Notes under the pieces: generated by a model | Database searches by the model: none | The model's input: only the letters and a program-made list of their open reading frames with translations | What the model was told of the DNA's origin: nothing | Program-made: the position numbers and the translations under genes | Shown: one piece after another, positions 36,001 to 41,900 of the stretch | How the letters are laid out: each line of letters begins with the position of its first letter | Numbering within the stretch: the stretch's first letter is position 1 | Assembly: GCA_035771165.1 (NCBI GenBank) | Contig: JAWNZC010000002.1 | Span: 558,001 to 622,000, forward strand | Source of the DNA: Paragorgia papillata | Taxonomy: Eukaryota > Cnidaria > Anthozoa > Scleralcyonacea > Coralliidae | Length of the DNA stretch: 64,000 nucleotides | Direction: 5' to 3'

Positions 36001-36900
36001 TTCAGCCTCAAGCGTTCTTCCAATAGGAGGTTGGCTTAATTCATTCGTTGTTGTCGGGCTTTTTTGTTCATCGGAAACAACCGCCGAAGACGAAGCATCG
36101 TCAGCTTGTTGTGGTGCTGTATCCGTCGAAGGAGGGAGACGAAATTGAGTTTCGTTGGCTGGTGAAAGGTTAGTGTGCTTGTCCTCTGTCGGTGTAAATA
36201 TTGTCACCTTATTGTCGACGTTTTCTGCGCTTTCAGGGCAAGTTACAGCCACGTTTTCATGTTCTGTCATCGAAGATGAAGGAGACGTCGAATCCTTCAT
36301 GTCATTTTCGTTTTCGCTCGACGCGGTTTTCGCATCGTCACTCACTTTTTCATCAGCAGAATTCTCTTTAGTTTCAGATTCCACAACAGCGGGACTTATC
36401 GTTTCAACTTTCGTTGTATCCTCACACGTTACAGTCTCATGATCGTGTAAATTTAGACCATCGCTGCCAAAATCATGCAGGCCATTACGCGATGTACTTT
36501 TGTCTACATTAGCGACCATTTCAGGGCTTGGAAATTGAAAATTGGCGATGTTGGCCCTTTTCTTTTTGGCAGCAAAGGCTTTCATATAATGTGAATAGCA
36601 AGCTCCATCAGATCGGTTTCTGGTTCTGGGAAAAGTCGAATCCAAACTGCAAAAGACTTCATCGATTGTCAAACCGATATTGAAATCAGCAAACTTCTCA
36701 TCCGATAGCAGATGGGTTCGGAGAAATTTCACAATAAATATCTCCAATTTGATGGTAGTTAAACAGTCTTTGATTACAGCTATACTGTGCCGAAATTGTT
36801 CACGAGCAAGAGTTTCGTCGGCTAGGAAATCCAGACTAGGAAGTTCCCGAGTCGGTAGCTCTTTCTCCCAAGCGACAGCAAATGCTTGCTTTTTGTCCAT
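12232..36900 (-). CDS. BCR: BCR/ABR-type RhoGEF-RhoGAP protein, complete, about 26 exons
   Basis: Multidomain regulator of Rho-family GTPases: the DH-PH unit loads GTP and the RhoGAP unit stimulates hydrolysis, at membranes and the cytoskeleton. Exons 1-26: 35598-36900, 33948-34168, 32915-33022, 32491-32676, 30500-30607, 29392-29410, 29088-29140, 27912-28022, 27209-27281, 25366-25439, 25139-25160, 24139-24266, 23518-23625, 22611-22673, 22386-22526, 21007-21049, 19876-19944, 18987-19084, 18273-18374, 16200-16262, 15432-15541, 15253-15314, 15039-15116, 13956-14090, 13168-13273, 12232-12547. The coding length is 3900 nt, divisible by three, giving 1299 residues (human BCR 1271). The start is ATG at 36900 (context AACAATGG); upstream codons in this frame contain no ATG. 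Exons 6 and 11 are microexons inferred from phase and are the weakest parts. The protein ends EEKLI, without the STEV PDZ ligand of vertebrate BCR. BCR and ABR cannot be separated outside vertebrates, but the N-terminal segment favours the BCR form. Confidence 0.93.
12640..12815 (+). mobile_element. 5S rRNA-derived SINE, degenerate 5' fragment
   Basis: GAGTGTGCTGCAAGCACGCTG, GAGTTAAGCACGGTAACC, GGACTCATGCGAGCAGAG and GTGCTTCGAGGGTTTGTC match the front half of the 5S-type SINE. It is truncated where a GTT/GAT repeat begins at about 12815. Confidence 0.7.
12815..13075 (+). repeat. GTT/GAT trinucleotide array with GATGCAT spacers
   Basis: Blocks of (GTT)n and (GAT)n separated by TTGATGCATGTTG at least five times. 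Gives spurious poly-Asn/Gln/His frames on the minus strand and poly-Val/Cys on the plus strand. Sits in BCR intron 25. Confidence 0.93.
13422..13931. mobile_element. GGGGCGATTACATGG-terminal element (BCR intron 24)
   Basis: Left TTAAGGGGCGATTACATGGA, right CATGTAATCGCGCCCTTA. Inner CCGGGCTAGCCCGC and GGTTAACCG palindromes. Ends 25 bp from BCR exon 24. Relatives at 39905-40105 and 58250. Confidence 0.8.
14125..14614 (-). mobile_element. hAT-type MITE, copy 2 (BCR intron 23)
   Basis: Starts CAGAGTTGGAAAAAAGCTGC and ends CTTTTTCCAACTCTG, flanked by perfect 8-bp duplication ATTGTACG. Nearly identical to the copy at 26589-27074. Non-autonomous, with no protein-coding content; any open frame across it is incidental. 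Confidence 0.92.
14690..14905 (+). repeat. Purine-rich GAAGGAG tract (BCR intron 23)
   Basis: Runs such as GGAGGAGGACAAAAAGGAAA and AAGGAGAACGAGAAGGACAA. Open Lys/Glu-rich frames here are by-products of composition. Confidence 0.75.
15672..15846. repeat. Long perfect-arm palindrome (BCR intron 20)
   Basis: Arms of about 70 bp: AACAAATAGATTCCATTTT, GTTCAGTTATAGATGCACAG and GTGGTAAGAAC pair with GTTCTTACCAC, CTGTGCATCTATAACTGAAC and AAAATGGAATCTATTTGTT. Loop about 30 bp. Confidence 0.85.
16200..21049 (-). CDS. BCR: BCR exons 16-20: C2 domain
   Basis: Exon 16 (RTVRSLGSVNLKD) leads into exon 17 (VFTGVFYVVVNSGKGF), exon 18 (CYVVLEVDYYGHYVRKARTK, then DPLWEQ), exon 19 (GFHIEVEGTQFIKVLCYNRA, then GDELCGQGTIK) and exon 20 (LEKNDLGDCHYHDYTVIL). 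Human BCR reads [42 protein letters not shown] and LMGKGQVQ at the same places. All five exons join in matching phase (0/1, 1/1, 1/0, 0/0, 0/0). The domain is a lipid- or membrane-binding beta sandwich in the family; its calcium ligands were not assessed. The insert NKTKIPKEDGEST of human is missing, so the loop is shorter. Confidence 0.9.
16404..16692. mobile_element. MITE with CAATCGAGATATGG termini, copy 2 (BCR intron 19)
   Basis: CCATAGTCAATCGAGATATG at the left and CATATCTCGATTGACTATGG at the right. The body is over 90 percent like copy 1 by eye. Confidence 0.85.
17838..18147 (+). repeat. Tandem repeat, three copies of about 105 bp
   Basis: Each unit runs TTAACACTTTGAGGCCTGG, CTCTCCCTGTGCTGAATAAA, CGTCTGGCGTTAGC, AAAATACTAAAGA, CGTCGTCAGGCTTCAAAG. 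The unit is itself weakly palindromic. Single diverged copies occur at 30960-31070 and, inverted, at 42537-42640. Confidence 0.85.
18455..18692. repeat. Foldback element of GTTCAACA units
   Basis: TAAAGGCCTGGCCAAACGCT at the left, AGCGTTTGGCCAGGCCTTA at the right. The interior is dense in ATTCAACA and TGTTGAA repeats. Confidence 0.8.
18866..18972. repeat. Short palindrome near BCR exon 18
   Basis: ATTGGATTCATCTTCGCCCG at the left and CGGGAGATGAATCCAAT at the right; inner AAATATTTAAGTC pairs with GACTTAAATATTT. It ends 15 bp from exon 18. Confidence 0.8.
19331..19850. mobile_element. TTAA-bounded foldback MITE, family B
   Basis: TTAAAGGGTATTGGCAATAA at the left and its complement TTATTGCCAATACCCTTTAA at the right, about 520 bp. 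The inner arm TTAAGTTTGTCTCATTTGAA relates it to family A. Its right end is 26 bp from BCR exon 17. Confidence 0.85.
20039..20499. mobile_element. TTAA-bounded foldback MITE, family B relative
   Basis: TTAAACGACATTGGCAACAA at the left and TTTTTATTGCCAAGACCCTT at the right, with inner complementary arms around AGAAGATCCTTTACAATTTT and AAAGGATCTTCCATTAC. Followed directly by another foldback. Confidence 0.8.
20495..20968. mobile_element. TTAA-bounded foldback MITE, family C
   Basis: TTAAAGTGGTTCTCTGATGA at the left and TTTTTGAACCACTTTAA at the right. Arms AATATTGTTGGTAATG and CATTGCCAACAATATT pair, as do AATGACGTCAT-rich inner parts. Shares its left TTAA boundary with the previous element. Confidence 0.8.
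21214..21360. repeat. Palindrome around GAGTGAGCGAAGCGAACGAG
   Basis: CATGGCCATGCGGAGATACG at the left and CGTATCTCCGCACGGCCAT at the right; AATTTTATCTTCGAGTGTTG pairs with CAACACTCGAAAATAAAATT. Hairpin arms about 60 bp. Confidence 0.8.
21743..21866 (-). repeat. tRNA-derived SINE, with tRNA-Thr-like head
   Basis: On the minus strand it reads TGTAGCTCAGTTGGCAGAGC (A box) and GGTTCGAATCC (B box). The anticodon-loop region around CTAGTAA is compatible with Thr(AGT). The tail runs into CCGGTATGGTTCGTCACTCG. An inverted partial copy lies at 22212-22309. Not a functional tRNA: the acceptor stem does not pair and it continues into SINE body. Confidence 0.7.
22011..22211. mobile_element. Short hAT-type element rich in GTAACTAGTTAC, inserted in a tRNA-derived SINE
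   Basis: Ends CAGTGCTGTGAGTAAT and TTTTACAGCACTG are inverted repeats. The 8-bp duplication TAAACTAG occurs at 22003-22010 and 22212-22219. The body is a string of AACTAGTTAC palindromes. The right flank resumes SINE sequence (GTAAACCGAAGGTCGCGGG). Confidence 0.9.
22212..22309 (+). repeat. Partial inverted copy of the tRNA-derived SINE
   Basis: Reads GTAAACCGAAGGTCGCGGG, GGTTCGAATCCCAGCCGGGC and CGGTATGGTTCGTCACTCGG, the reverse complement of 21743-21838. Its left side is cut by the hAT-type element at 22011-22211. Confidence 0.75.
22386..27281 (-). CDS. BCR: BCR exons 9-15: PH domain with internal coiled-coil insert
   Basis: Exon 9 gives RKKDRKLLKDAFVVELV (human HRQLLKDSFMVELV). Exon 10 (25366-25439) gives a hydrophobic strand region SSGIVLCTIF, matched only loosely to the human PH core. 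Exon 12 gives IDNLKAKIAAIKADIRQEQG (human LDALKIKISQIKNDIQREKR). Exon 13 ends EKLKRKLAEQ (human ERLKKKLSEQ), exon 14 is EAALWLALPSLPL then YRRSGK, and exon 15 is THRFLFSSDVARGDWKKEIG (human SYTFLISSDYERAEWRENIR). The split PH domain with an inserted helix is a hallmark of BCR/ABR. The join between exons 10 and 12 needs a piece of length 1 modulo 3; the 22-nt candidate at 25139-25160 fits but has a weak acceptor. A different small exon there is possible. Confidence 0.82.
23104..23460 (+). mobile_element. 5S rRNA-derived SINE, copy 1 (BCR intron 13)
   Basis: The head contains AAAGTTAAGCCCGGTTAGAC and GACCGCTTGGGAATGACC, matching the A and C boxes of the 5S rRNA internal promoter. This copy has lost the TTGGATGGGTG intermediate element. 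The body includes GAGGGTTTTTCGCCGGG and TCGACACGGCCACGTTGATC. The tail is GCTGCAAGTAAGGATGATT then TTTATCCTTATTTTT. About 85-90 percent like the copy at 41649 by eye. Confidence 0.85.
23859..24026 (+). repeat. (GACA)n microsatellite with GACC interruptions
   Basis: About 42 tetranucleotide units, with two blocks of GACC/GAGA around 23911-23944. Lies 110 bp from BCR exon 12. Confidence 0.97.
25807..26208. mobile_element. Foldback MITE with CCCGCACGGACGACCAAG arms (BCR intron 10)
   Basis: Left AAGTCCCGCACGGACGACC, right CGTCTGTGCGGGGCTTTA. Arms are built of CTTGTCAAGG and CCTTGACGA repeats and can fold along nearly the whole 400 bp. Confidence 0.8.
26589..27074 (-). mobile_element. hAT-type MITE, copy 3 (BCR intron 9)
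   Basis: Same termini as copies 1 and 2, flanked by perfect 8-bp duplication TTTAAAAT. The low divergence from copy 2 and the intact duplications indicate fairly recent insertion. Confidence 0.92.
27912..34168 (-). CDS. BCR: BCR exons 2-8: linker and DH (RhoGEF) domain
   Basis: Exon 2 (33948-34168) is a basic linker with NITRDRRARRDK. The DH domain begins in exon 3 with MRKWVVAGLVDSERGYLEAL (human: MRKWVLSGILASEETYLSHL). It continues with PMKPIKASL, IFHKVEDLYKIH and WSLNQIIGDLFTAL in exon 4, a helix in exon 5, KPLERIARYILVMD in exon 7 and DLIKYTPEEHPDYEML in exon 8. This covers the conserved CR1-CR3 regions of DH domains that contact Rho GTPases. Phase between exon 5 (phase 0) and exon 7 (needs one base) is restored only by a 19-nt exon at 29392-29410. 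The loop before CR3 is about 15 residues shorter than in human BCR. Residues run from about 435 to 703. Confidence 0.88.
28105..28348. repeat. Foldback element downstream-side of BCR exon 8
   Basis: GTATGTTTCTCCAGCATAAA at the left and TTTATGCTGGAGAAACATAC at the right. Inner GAGCTTCAATCTCTGTTAAA pairs with TTTAACAGAGATTGAAGCTC. Confidence 0.85.
28415..28569 (-). repeat. tRNA-derived SINE, left arm of an inverted pair
   Basis: Minus strand reads GTGGCTCAGTGGTCAGAGC and GGTTCAATTCCTGCCGGAAG (A- and B-box like), then a tail TTTTTCGCAACTGGTCCCGG. The reverse complement of 28650-28804, with an 80-bp spacer, so the pair could form a hairpin of about 155 bp in the BCR pre-mRNA. Confidence 0.8.
28650..28804 (+). 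repeat. tRNA-derived SINE, right arm of an inverted pair
   Basis: Reads CCTCCGTGGCTCAGTGGTC then GTGGGTTCAATTCCTGCCGG and GTCTTAAAATGTATATATTC. Very similar to the left arm. A fragment of the same head is seen at 42288-42325 in PRR11. Confidence 0.8.
29610..30440. repeat. 15-bp minisatellite in BCR intron 5, about 53 units
   Basis: Unit AATGGTACTTTGT(G/A)A repeated over about 830 bp with few substitutions (GCTTTGT, CAAAATGG, GAGAAATGG variants). Because 15 is a multiple of three, long frames stay open on both strands (KWYFV, HKVPF, KYHFT). The array starts 60 bp after exon 5 on the transcribed strand. Not considered a gene. Confidence 0.95.
31342..32037. mobile_element. Two interleaved CACACGTAAAAA foldback elements (BCR intron 4)
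   Basis: Four blocks: A 31342-31500, B 31503-31690, A' 31690-31856, B' 31857-32037. A' is the reverse complement of A and B' of B. Both A and B begin ACACACGTAAAAA; A' ends TTTTTACATGTGTAA and B' ends TTTTTACGTGTGTA. Same family as the nested insert in PRR11. Confidence 0.85.
33046..33620 (+). mobile_element. Insertion flanked by a 27-bp direct repeat (BCR intron 2)
   Basis: GTTATTTAAATTC followed by GGGTTTACAG occurs at 33046-33072 and 33594-33620 with two mismatches. Between them lies GGCCCAGATTTACTGATAGG and later a poly-G run (33499-33512) before GGCATGACCCCGGCAGAC. The TCAAAATGCGGGAAATGCTG motif has a complementary partner near 45050-45070. Looks like a retroposed sequence with a long target duplication. 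Confidence 0.7.
35598..36900 (-). CDS. BCR: BCR exon 1: oligomerisation segment and long acidic, Ser/Thr-rich region
   Basis: 434 codons plus one base, ending at donor AAG|GTAGGA. Residues about 5-50 (FAVAWEKELPTRELPSLDFL and onward through LRTHLLSDEK) align with the N-terminal coiled-coil oligomerisation domain of human BCR, which starts FAEAWKAQFP. This region drives oligomerisation in the vertebrate protein, so self-association is likely here too. Residues about 170-400 are low-complexity and rich in Ser, Glu, Asp and Thr. A tyrosine motif HIYEDIEKF lies near residue 385 and resembles a YEDAEL site in human BCR; it may be a phosphotyrosine docking site (inference). The vertebrate GRB2-binding YVNV motif was not seen. 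Confidence 0.88.
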
Positions 36901-38981
36901 TGTTTTAATGGGTCTTTCGCCTGGTTTCAGACCATCTTGGAACGCTTGTCTTGTGGCCGTATGGAGTACAATAAAGTCCTTCGCAATCTTGTCTTGTTTA
37001 CTTCGCGTAAAAAACGTTTCGAAAACGGAGAAGAAGGTAGGAGGGGGAGAGCAACAATGTTTCAAGCATTTCGTGAACCAACTTCCTTTGCCTTCTGAGC
37101 TAGGGTCAACCAATCAAATAAACAACGGAAGTAACGTGTACTTCACATTGCGCTCGATATATTTGGGCGGAACTTTTCACACAAAAAAATCGAAAATTGC
37201 AAAAAACTAAAGCTAAACAATGCCTTTCCATGCAAGACCTTGCCTTTATTTTTAAATTTTTGCGCAAAGAAATACAAAAGCTTAAAACATGATAAGAACT
37301 AATCAGGATAATTAATGTTCTAATTGTTAATAATTCATAAATATCAGTTAACGTCAAGAAGGAATGCCCAGAATGTCACTATTAACGGACAATTATAAAT
37401 TATTCAACGTACGGCTATTAATTTTTTACAGCGTGAAGTAAAATTTGCATTTTGGAAAAATAACAAAAATCGTCATCATGTACAGCAGCATTGAGGGATG
37501 ATTTTAGCTTTCGTTCTTTACTTTTCGCGCAGACGAAAGTAAGTCGGAAAGTTCTAATTAATGTAATGTAACAAATTAAAGCTCGAACTTGGTGATTGCG
37601 ACTTTTTAGAACGAAATACTAACATTTCGTGCAAAAATCCAAGGTGAATTGTGAAGTGCTTTATAGTTTTTTCCTACGGTACTCAAGTAACTCAACCTTG
37701 GAGATCACGTCCCCCACTACAGTGTGTATAAAAAAAAACCCGGAACCCTTAGAAAATGAATTAGTATGCTGTTCAAACAAATCATAGTATTGTAGTAGTT
37801 TGAAAGCCCTAAACACCTATGAGCCACGGATGCGTAAAAACACGGTTACACCTGGTGAAAGTATTTAAAAGCTTTTTCTCTTCCTGTTTAACTTATGTGT
37901 TGATTAATTTATAACGCAGCGCTTTTAGCCGCTTTCAAACAATCAAACTACTACACGAGCAAGAGTAAGTACTTCTAAATTCTCTAGATATTGACATGAT
38001 ACTGTTTAATATTTGATTTTTCATCATTATCTTCAAAATCCAGTTTTTTCATATAATTTTGTACTTACTTAACTCTAGGAGGAAGTCATAGTTATTATAA
38101 GCCTCAAGGTTTTTTCTATAACTTCCTCACCACGTACTGGTCCACTACATGTTATTTTCAACTACTTTTATAAATCTTTTTTGTGGTAAATTCAATAAAT
38201 TCTCTAGATACAATAGGGCCGTTTATACGAGAGTACAAGACGCGATCGATTTACATAAGACGCAAAAGTGACCCATTTATAGTACGTACCTTTCTGAACA
38301 AGCCGCGACTCGTGTATGACATGTAACACCCGAACATAAGTATTATATTTGTACTTTTTATAATGAGCGGACGGAACTAATTTATACTACTCTCTCCTCC
38401 GCAAAGGCGCGGAGGCGGAGAAGACGCGCGGGGAATGATGGGAAGAGGGAAAGAAAACCTTCCCGACGTTCTCCACGCGCTTTACGATTGCCCGCGCGCC
38501 TGCGAATAGAAGCCTCTGCGGAGGAGAGAGCAGTATATATAAATCAATTTGGCTCGCTTTATGAATTTATTAGGTCCGCTCTGTGGTCCGCTTCAACCGT
38601 GCGGCTCGCTCCTCGAAGTCGTGCGGAACGCTCTTAGCACAGTGAAGCACGCTGGAGTAGTGATTTATAGGATCGAGCTGGCCAACATGTACACCGTACC
38701 GAAGTAAGCGGTGATTGAATATGATTTATTATAATCCATTATTCAATTTTCGCGTTACAATAAATTTGGTTCGTTCAATTTTTTTCTTGTATAAATCGGA
38801 CAGCGCTCATTCTCTTACCCAGACCCCTCTCCCCCGTTCCAACACGTTTATTCTGATTGGCTGAGCGTCAGCTTGAAGCTTGGCAAGAAATTCGAATGAG
38901 AAGCCAACACGATCAAATAATATTTTGTTGTACTTCGACACTTGCTGCATATTTCTATTTAAATATTGTCGATACAAGGCA
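36901..38981. promoter_or_regulatory. Head-to-head intergenic region between BCR and PRR11
   Basis: About 2.1 kb separates the two divergent start codons, so both promoters must lie here or in nearby UTR exons. The BCR-proximal part (36901-37113) stays open in the BCR frame but has no ATG, and is taken as 5' UTR. At 38389-38530 sits a GC-rich foldback whose arms read CTCTCCTCCGCAAAGGC and a near-complement ending GGAGGAGAGAGCAGTA. Related sequence occurs near 10320. No TATA box or initiator could be assigned with confidence. No other coding signal was seen. Confidence 0.5.
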
Positions 38982-41900
38982 ATGGCTAGAGCGTGTAAAC
39001 CAAAGAAGAACACTCACAAACAAAGACAGCTGATATCGAAGCGAAACTGGTTGCTGCACAGGCCGGCGAAGGGCGACAAGAGGTCCCAAAGCAAAGCGAA
39101 AATATCGAGTCAGTCGACAACGAAATTTAATAAACAAGACACGAGCAATGATCTGGTGAATTTACTCGCAGAATCTGTTTTATGTAATAACGAACAACAC
39201 AGGACAGATACTTTAAAGAAGACTGAAAGCTTTTTGCGTTGTTTTATCTTGTCGTTAAACTATACAGCGAGGACTCCTATAAGTTTATTCTGTTCGTGTA
39301 TGTCGTTGTGCTCCAACGGATTGAATAGAAGTTTAAATGCTGTGAACAACGGCAAAGAAAAAGTCCATTCAAGGCTCTCAAGTTCCATGGTGAATGGCTA
39401 CTCACAGATTAAGAAGGTATCTTTCTAATTCATCACATTAATCCTGGTTTATGGCCGTATTTAATAGATTTAAATCACTGTACCTCTATATGTAAACAAT
39501 GTGTTTTATATCATCAAGATGGTTGGCTATGTCGGTGATACTCTCTTCCCTTCAAGACCTTACAAACGAAAGCTAGATGAAATGTCAGGACGATTAGACG
39601 AAGTGGAAAAAGAACTGAAAAGATTGAAAAGAGATGTTATGGTATGTTTCTTTCTTTGATAGTCTGAGTCTAAAATGTTCTGTTATAAAATCATAATATT
39701 ATCCGGCATTTTCCTTCAGAGTTCAGACGTGACAGTAGCCTACTAAAGGTGCTGTTACACGATGCGATTTTTCTTGCAACTTGCAACAAATTTACTTGTG
39801 AAAAAAAAATTGCAAGTTGCAGGAAGGGTGTCACACGTTCAGGAACTGCAACATTCAGTGATTTGTTGCAAGTTGCAAGAAAAATCACATTGTGTAACAG
39901 CACCTTAATGGGCCGATTACATGGAGATTTTCAGCCTGGTTAACCAGGAAACATTTCAACCCAGGCTAAAAGTTTAGCCTGGGTTAATTAATTAAAAGTT
40001 CAGCCCGGTTTGCATTATCCGGGATGGAATTTTCAGACCAGTCAACTGGGCTGAAATTGCCCATGTGATCGCTCAAAATTTTCAGCCTGGGCTGAACTAA
40101 GCGTGTGAACGGTGTCAATCATTCCTTATGCAGCTCAAAACAAAGATTCTTCTAATTCCTGTGCTTTAAGCGTTCTCAATTTTATTATTAAAATGTAATG
40201 AAACTTAGAAATTAGTGAACTCAACAATCTAATTTGATATTTTTTTTCTTGTTATTTTTAACCAGTTTAACCAGCAAACGTCAAGGGAATCTGTTACTCT
40301 GACTTCAATTTCAAACTCTGATCTCACTGTGACTTCTGCCCTTCCTCCCTCTTCACTTCCACCACCACCTCCACCACCACCACCACCACCCCCACCTCCC
40401 ATCTGCCAACCTCCTCCAGTAATAAATTTTAAAAGAACCCAAAAGGTTAGTGCATGTAAATGGTCCAGTGTCTATTTATAATCTCTCTAATAAACATCCT
40501 ACCTTTATTAATTAAACATTTTTTCTAATAAGCACCTTGCTTCTATTCAGTGCCTCTCTCTATTGCACTGTCCCTCCCTCTAATAACCACCCTCTCTAAT
40601 AAGCACTCTCTCTCTAATTAGCACCCTCCCTCTAATTAGCACCCTCCCTCTAATTAGCACCCTCCCTCTAATTAGCCTTTAATTCAGTCCGGTTGAATGG
40701 AACACGATTCGTTTGAGACTTAGAACGGTCAGACTGGAAAATTTGGTCCTAATCAAAAGCAAGTCCATTCTGGCCAGACTGACTGGTCTAACCTTGTCAA
40801 TTGGAAAGCACCCTAATAAGCACCTCTCTCTAATAAGCACCCTCTCTCTAATAAGCACCCTCTCTCTAATAAGCACCCTCTCTCTAATAAGCACCCCCTC
40901 TCTAATAAGCCCCCTCTCTCTAATAAGCCCCCTCTTTTTAATAAGCCTCCTCTTTTTAATAAGCCCCCTCTCTTTAATAGGCACCCCTCTCTAATAAGCA
41001 CTCTCCCTATTAAACCCTTTCTAATAAGCACCTCTTCTAATAAGCACTTCTATGTAGTGCCCCTCTCCATCACGCTGTCCTATTAGGCACATCTTTCTAA
41101 TAAGCACCATGTCTAATAAACGCCCAATTAAACTGATCTAAACTTCTTTAAGTTTGCTGGTCGCTCACATGTTACAACTGATGCCCCATTCAATTTCTAG
41201 GTGGACGAGGGATGTGTAGCCAAGAAGAAGGAACCCAAAACAGTTGGCATATCTCTTGATGAGCTTGTAAGTGTGAAATTAAGGAAAGTCGTTCGTGAAG
41301 ATAAAAATAAGGAGAACATCTCCTCTCCACTGACGTTCGGATTGAGAAGATGTGACAGTGGAAGACGTGGATCTCCAAGAAAGCAAGATTCTTCTAACCA
41401 TCCTTTTATCAGTTTAAAAGACATCAAGAAAGTCTCGTTACGTAAAACGCAAACGAAAACGAATTCCGTGAAAAAGAGGTGAGCCGCGTTGTGATTGTGG
41501 TCACACGATTCGGTATATATAATCGTGTGATTACCGAACCTTTTTATACACCATTATACTATTGAATTCGTTACTAAGGCCCGTTTCAAACATTGCTCTT
41601 CTCATGCGCCGAGCGACGTTTGAATGAATTAAGAGGGGCAGGGGAGCATGGGTGGCGTGTGCTGTTAGCGCGCTGCCTCTCACCAAAAAGTTAAGCCCGG
41701 TTAGACGGGGTTAGTACTTGGATGGGTGACCGCTTGGGAATGACCCCGTTGTCGGGCTTGGACTCATGTGAGTAGAGTTGTAGTTGATCTCTCCTGTGCT
41801 TCGAGGGTTTTTCGCCGGGTTCTCCGGTTTTCCTCCCTCCATAAAATCAACACCTAACATCTTAGCTGTGATCCGTGGTCTGAACTGTGTCGTTGGCGGC

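Noticed and set aside
36901..37113. N-terminal extension of BCR by 71 residues
   Set aside because: The open frame upstream has no ATG; it begins at a TTG codon. The homology and a good start context place the start at 36900.
41700..41760. Functional 5S rRNA gene
   Set aside because: Only the internal promoter region matches; the 5' and 3' stem sequences of 5S rRNA are absent and the sequence continues into a repeated SINE body.
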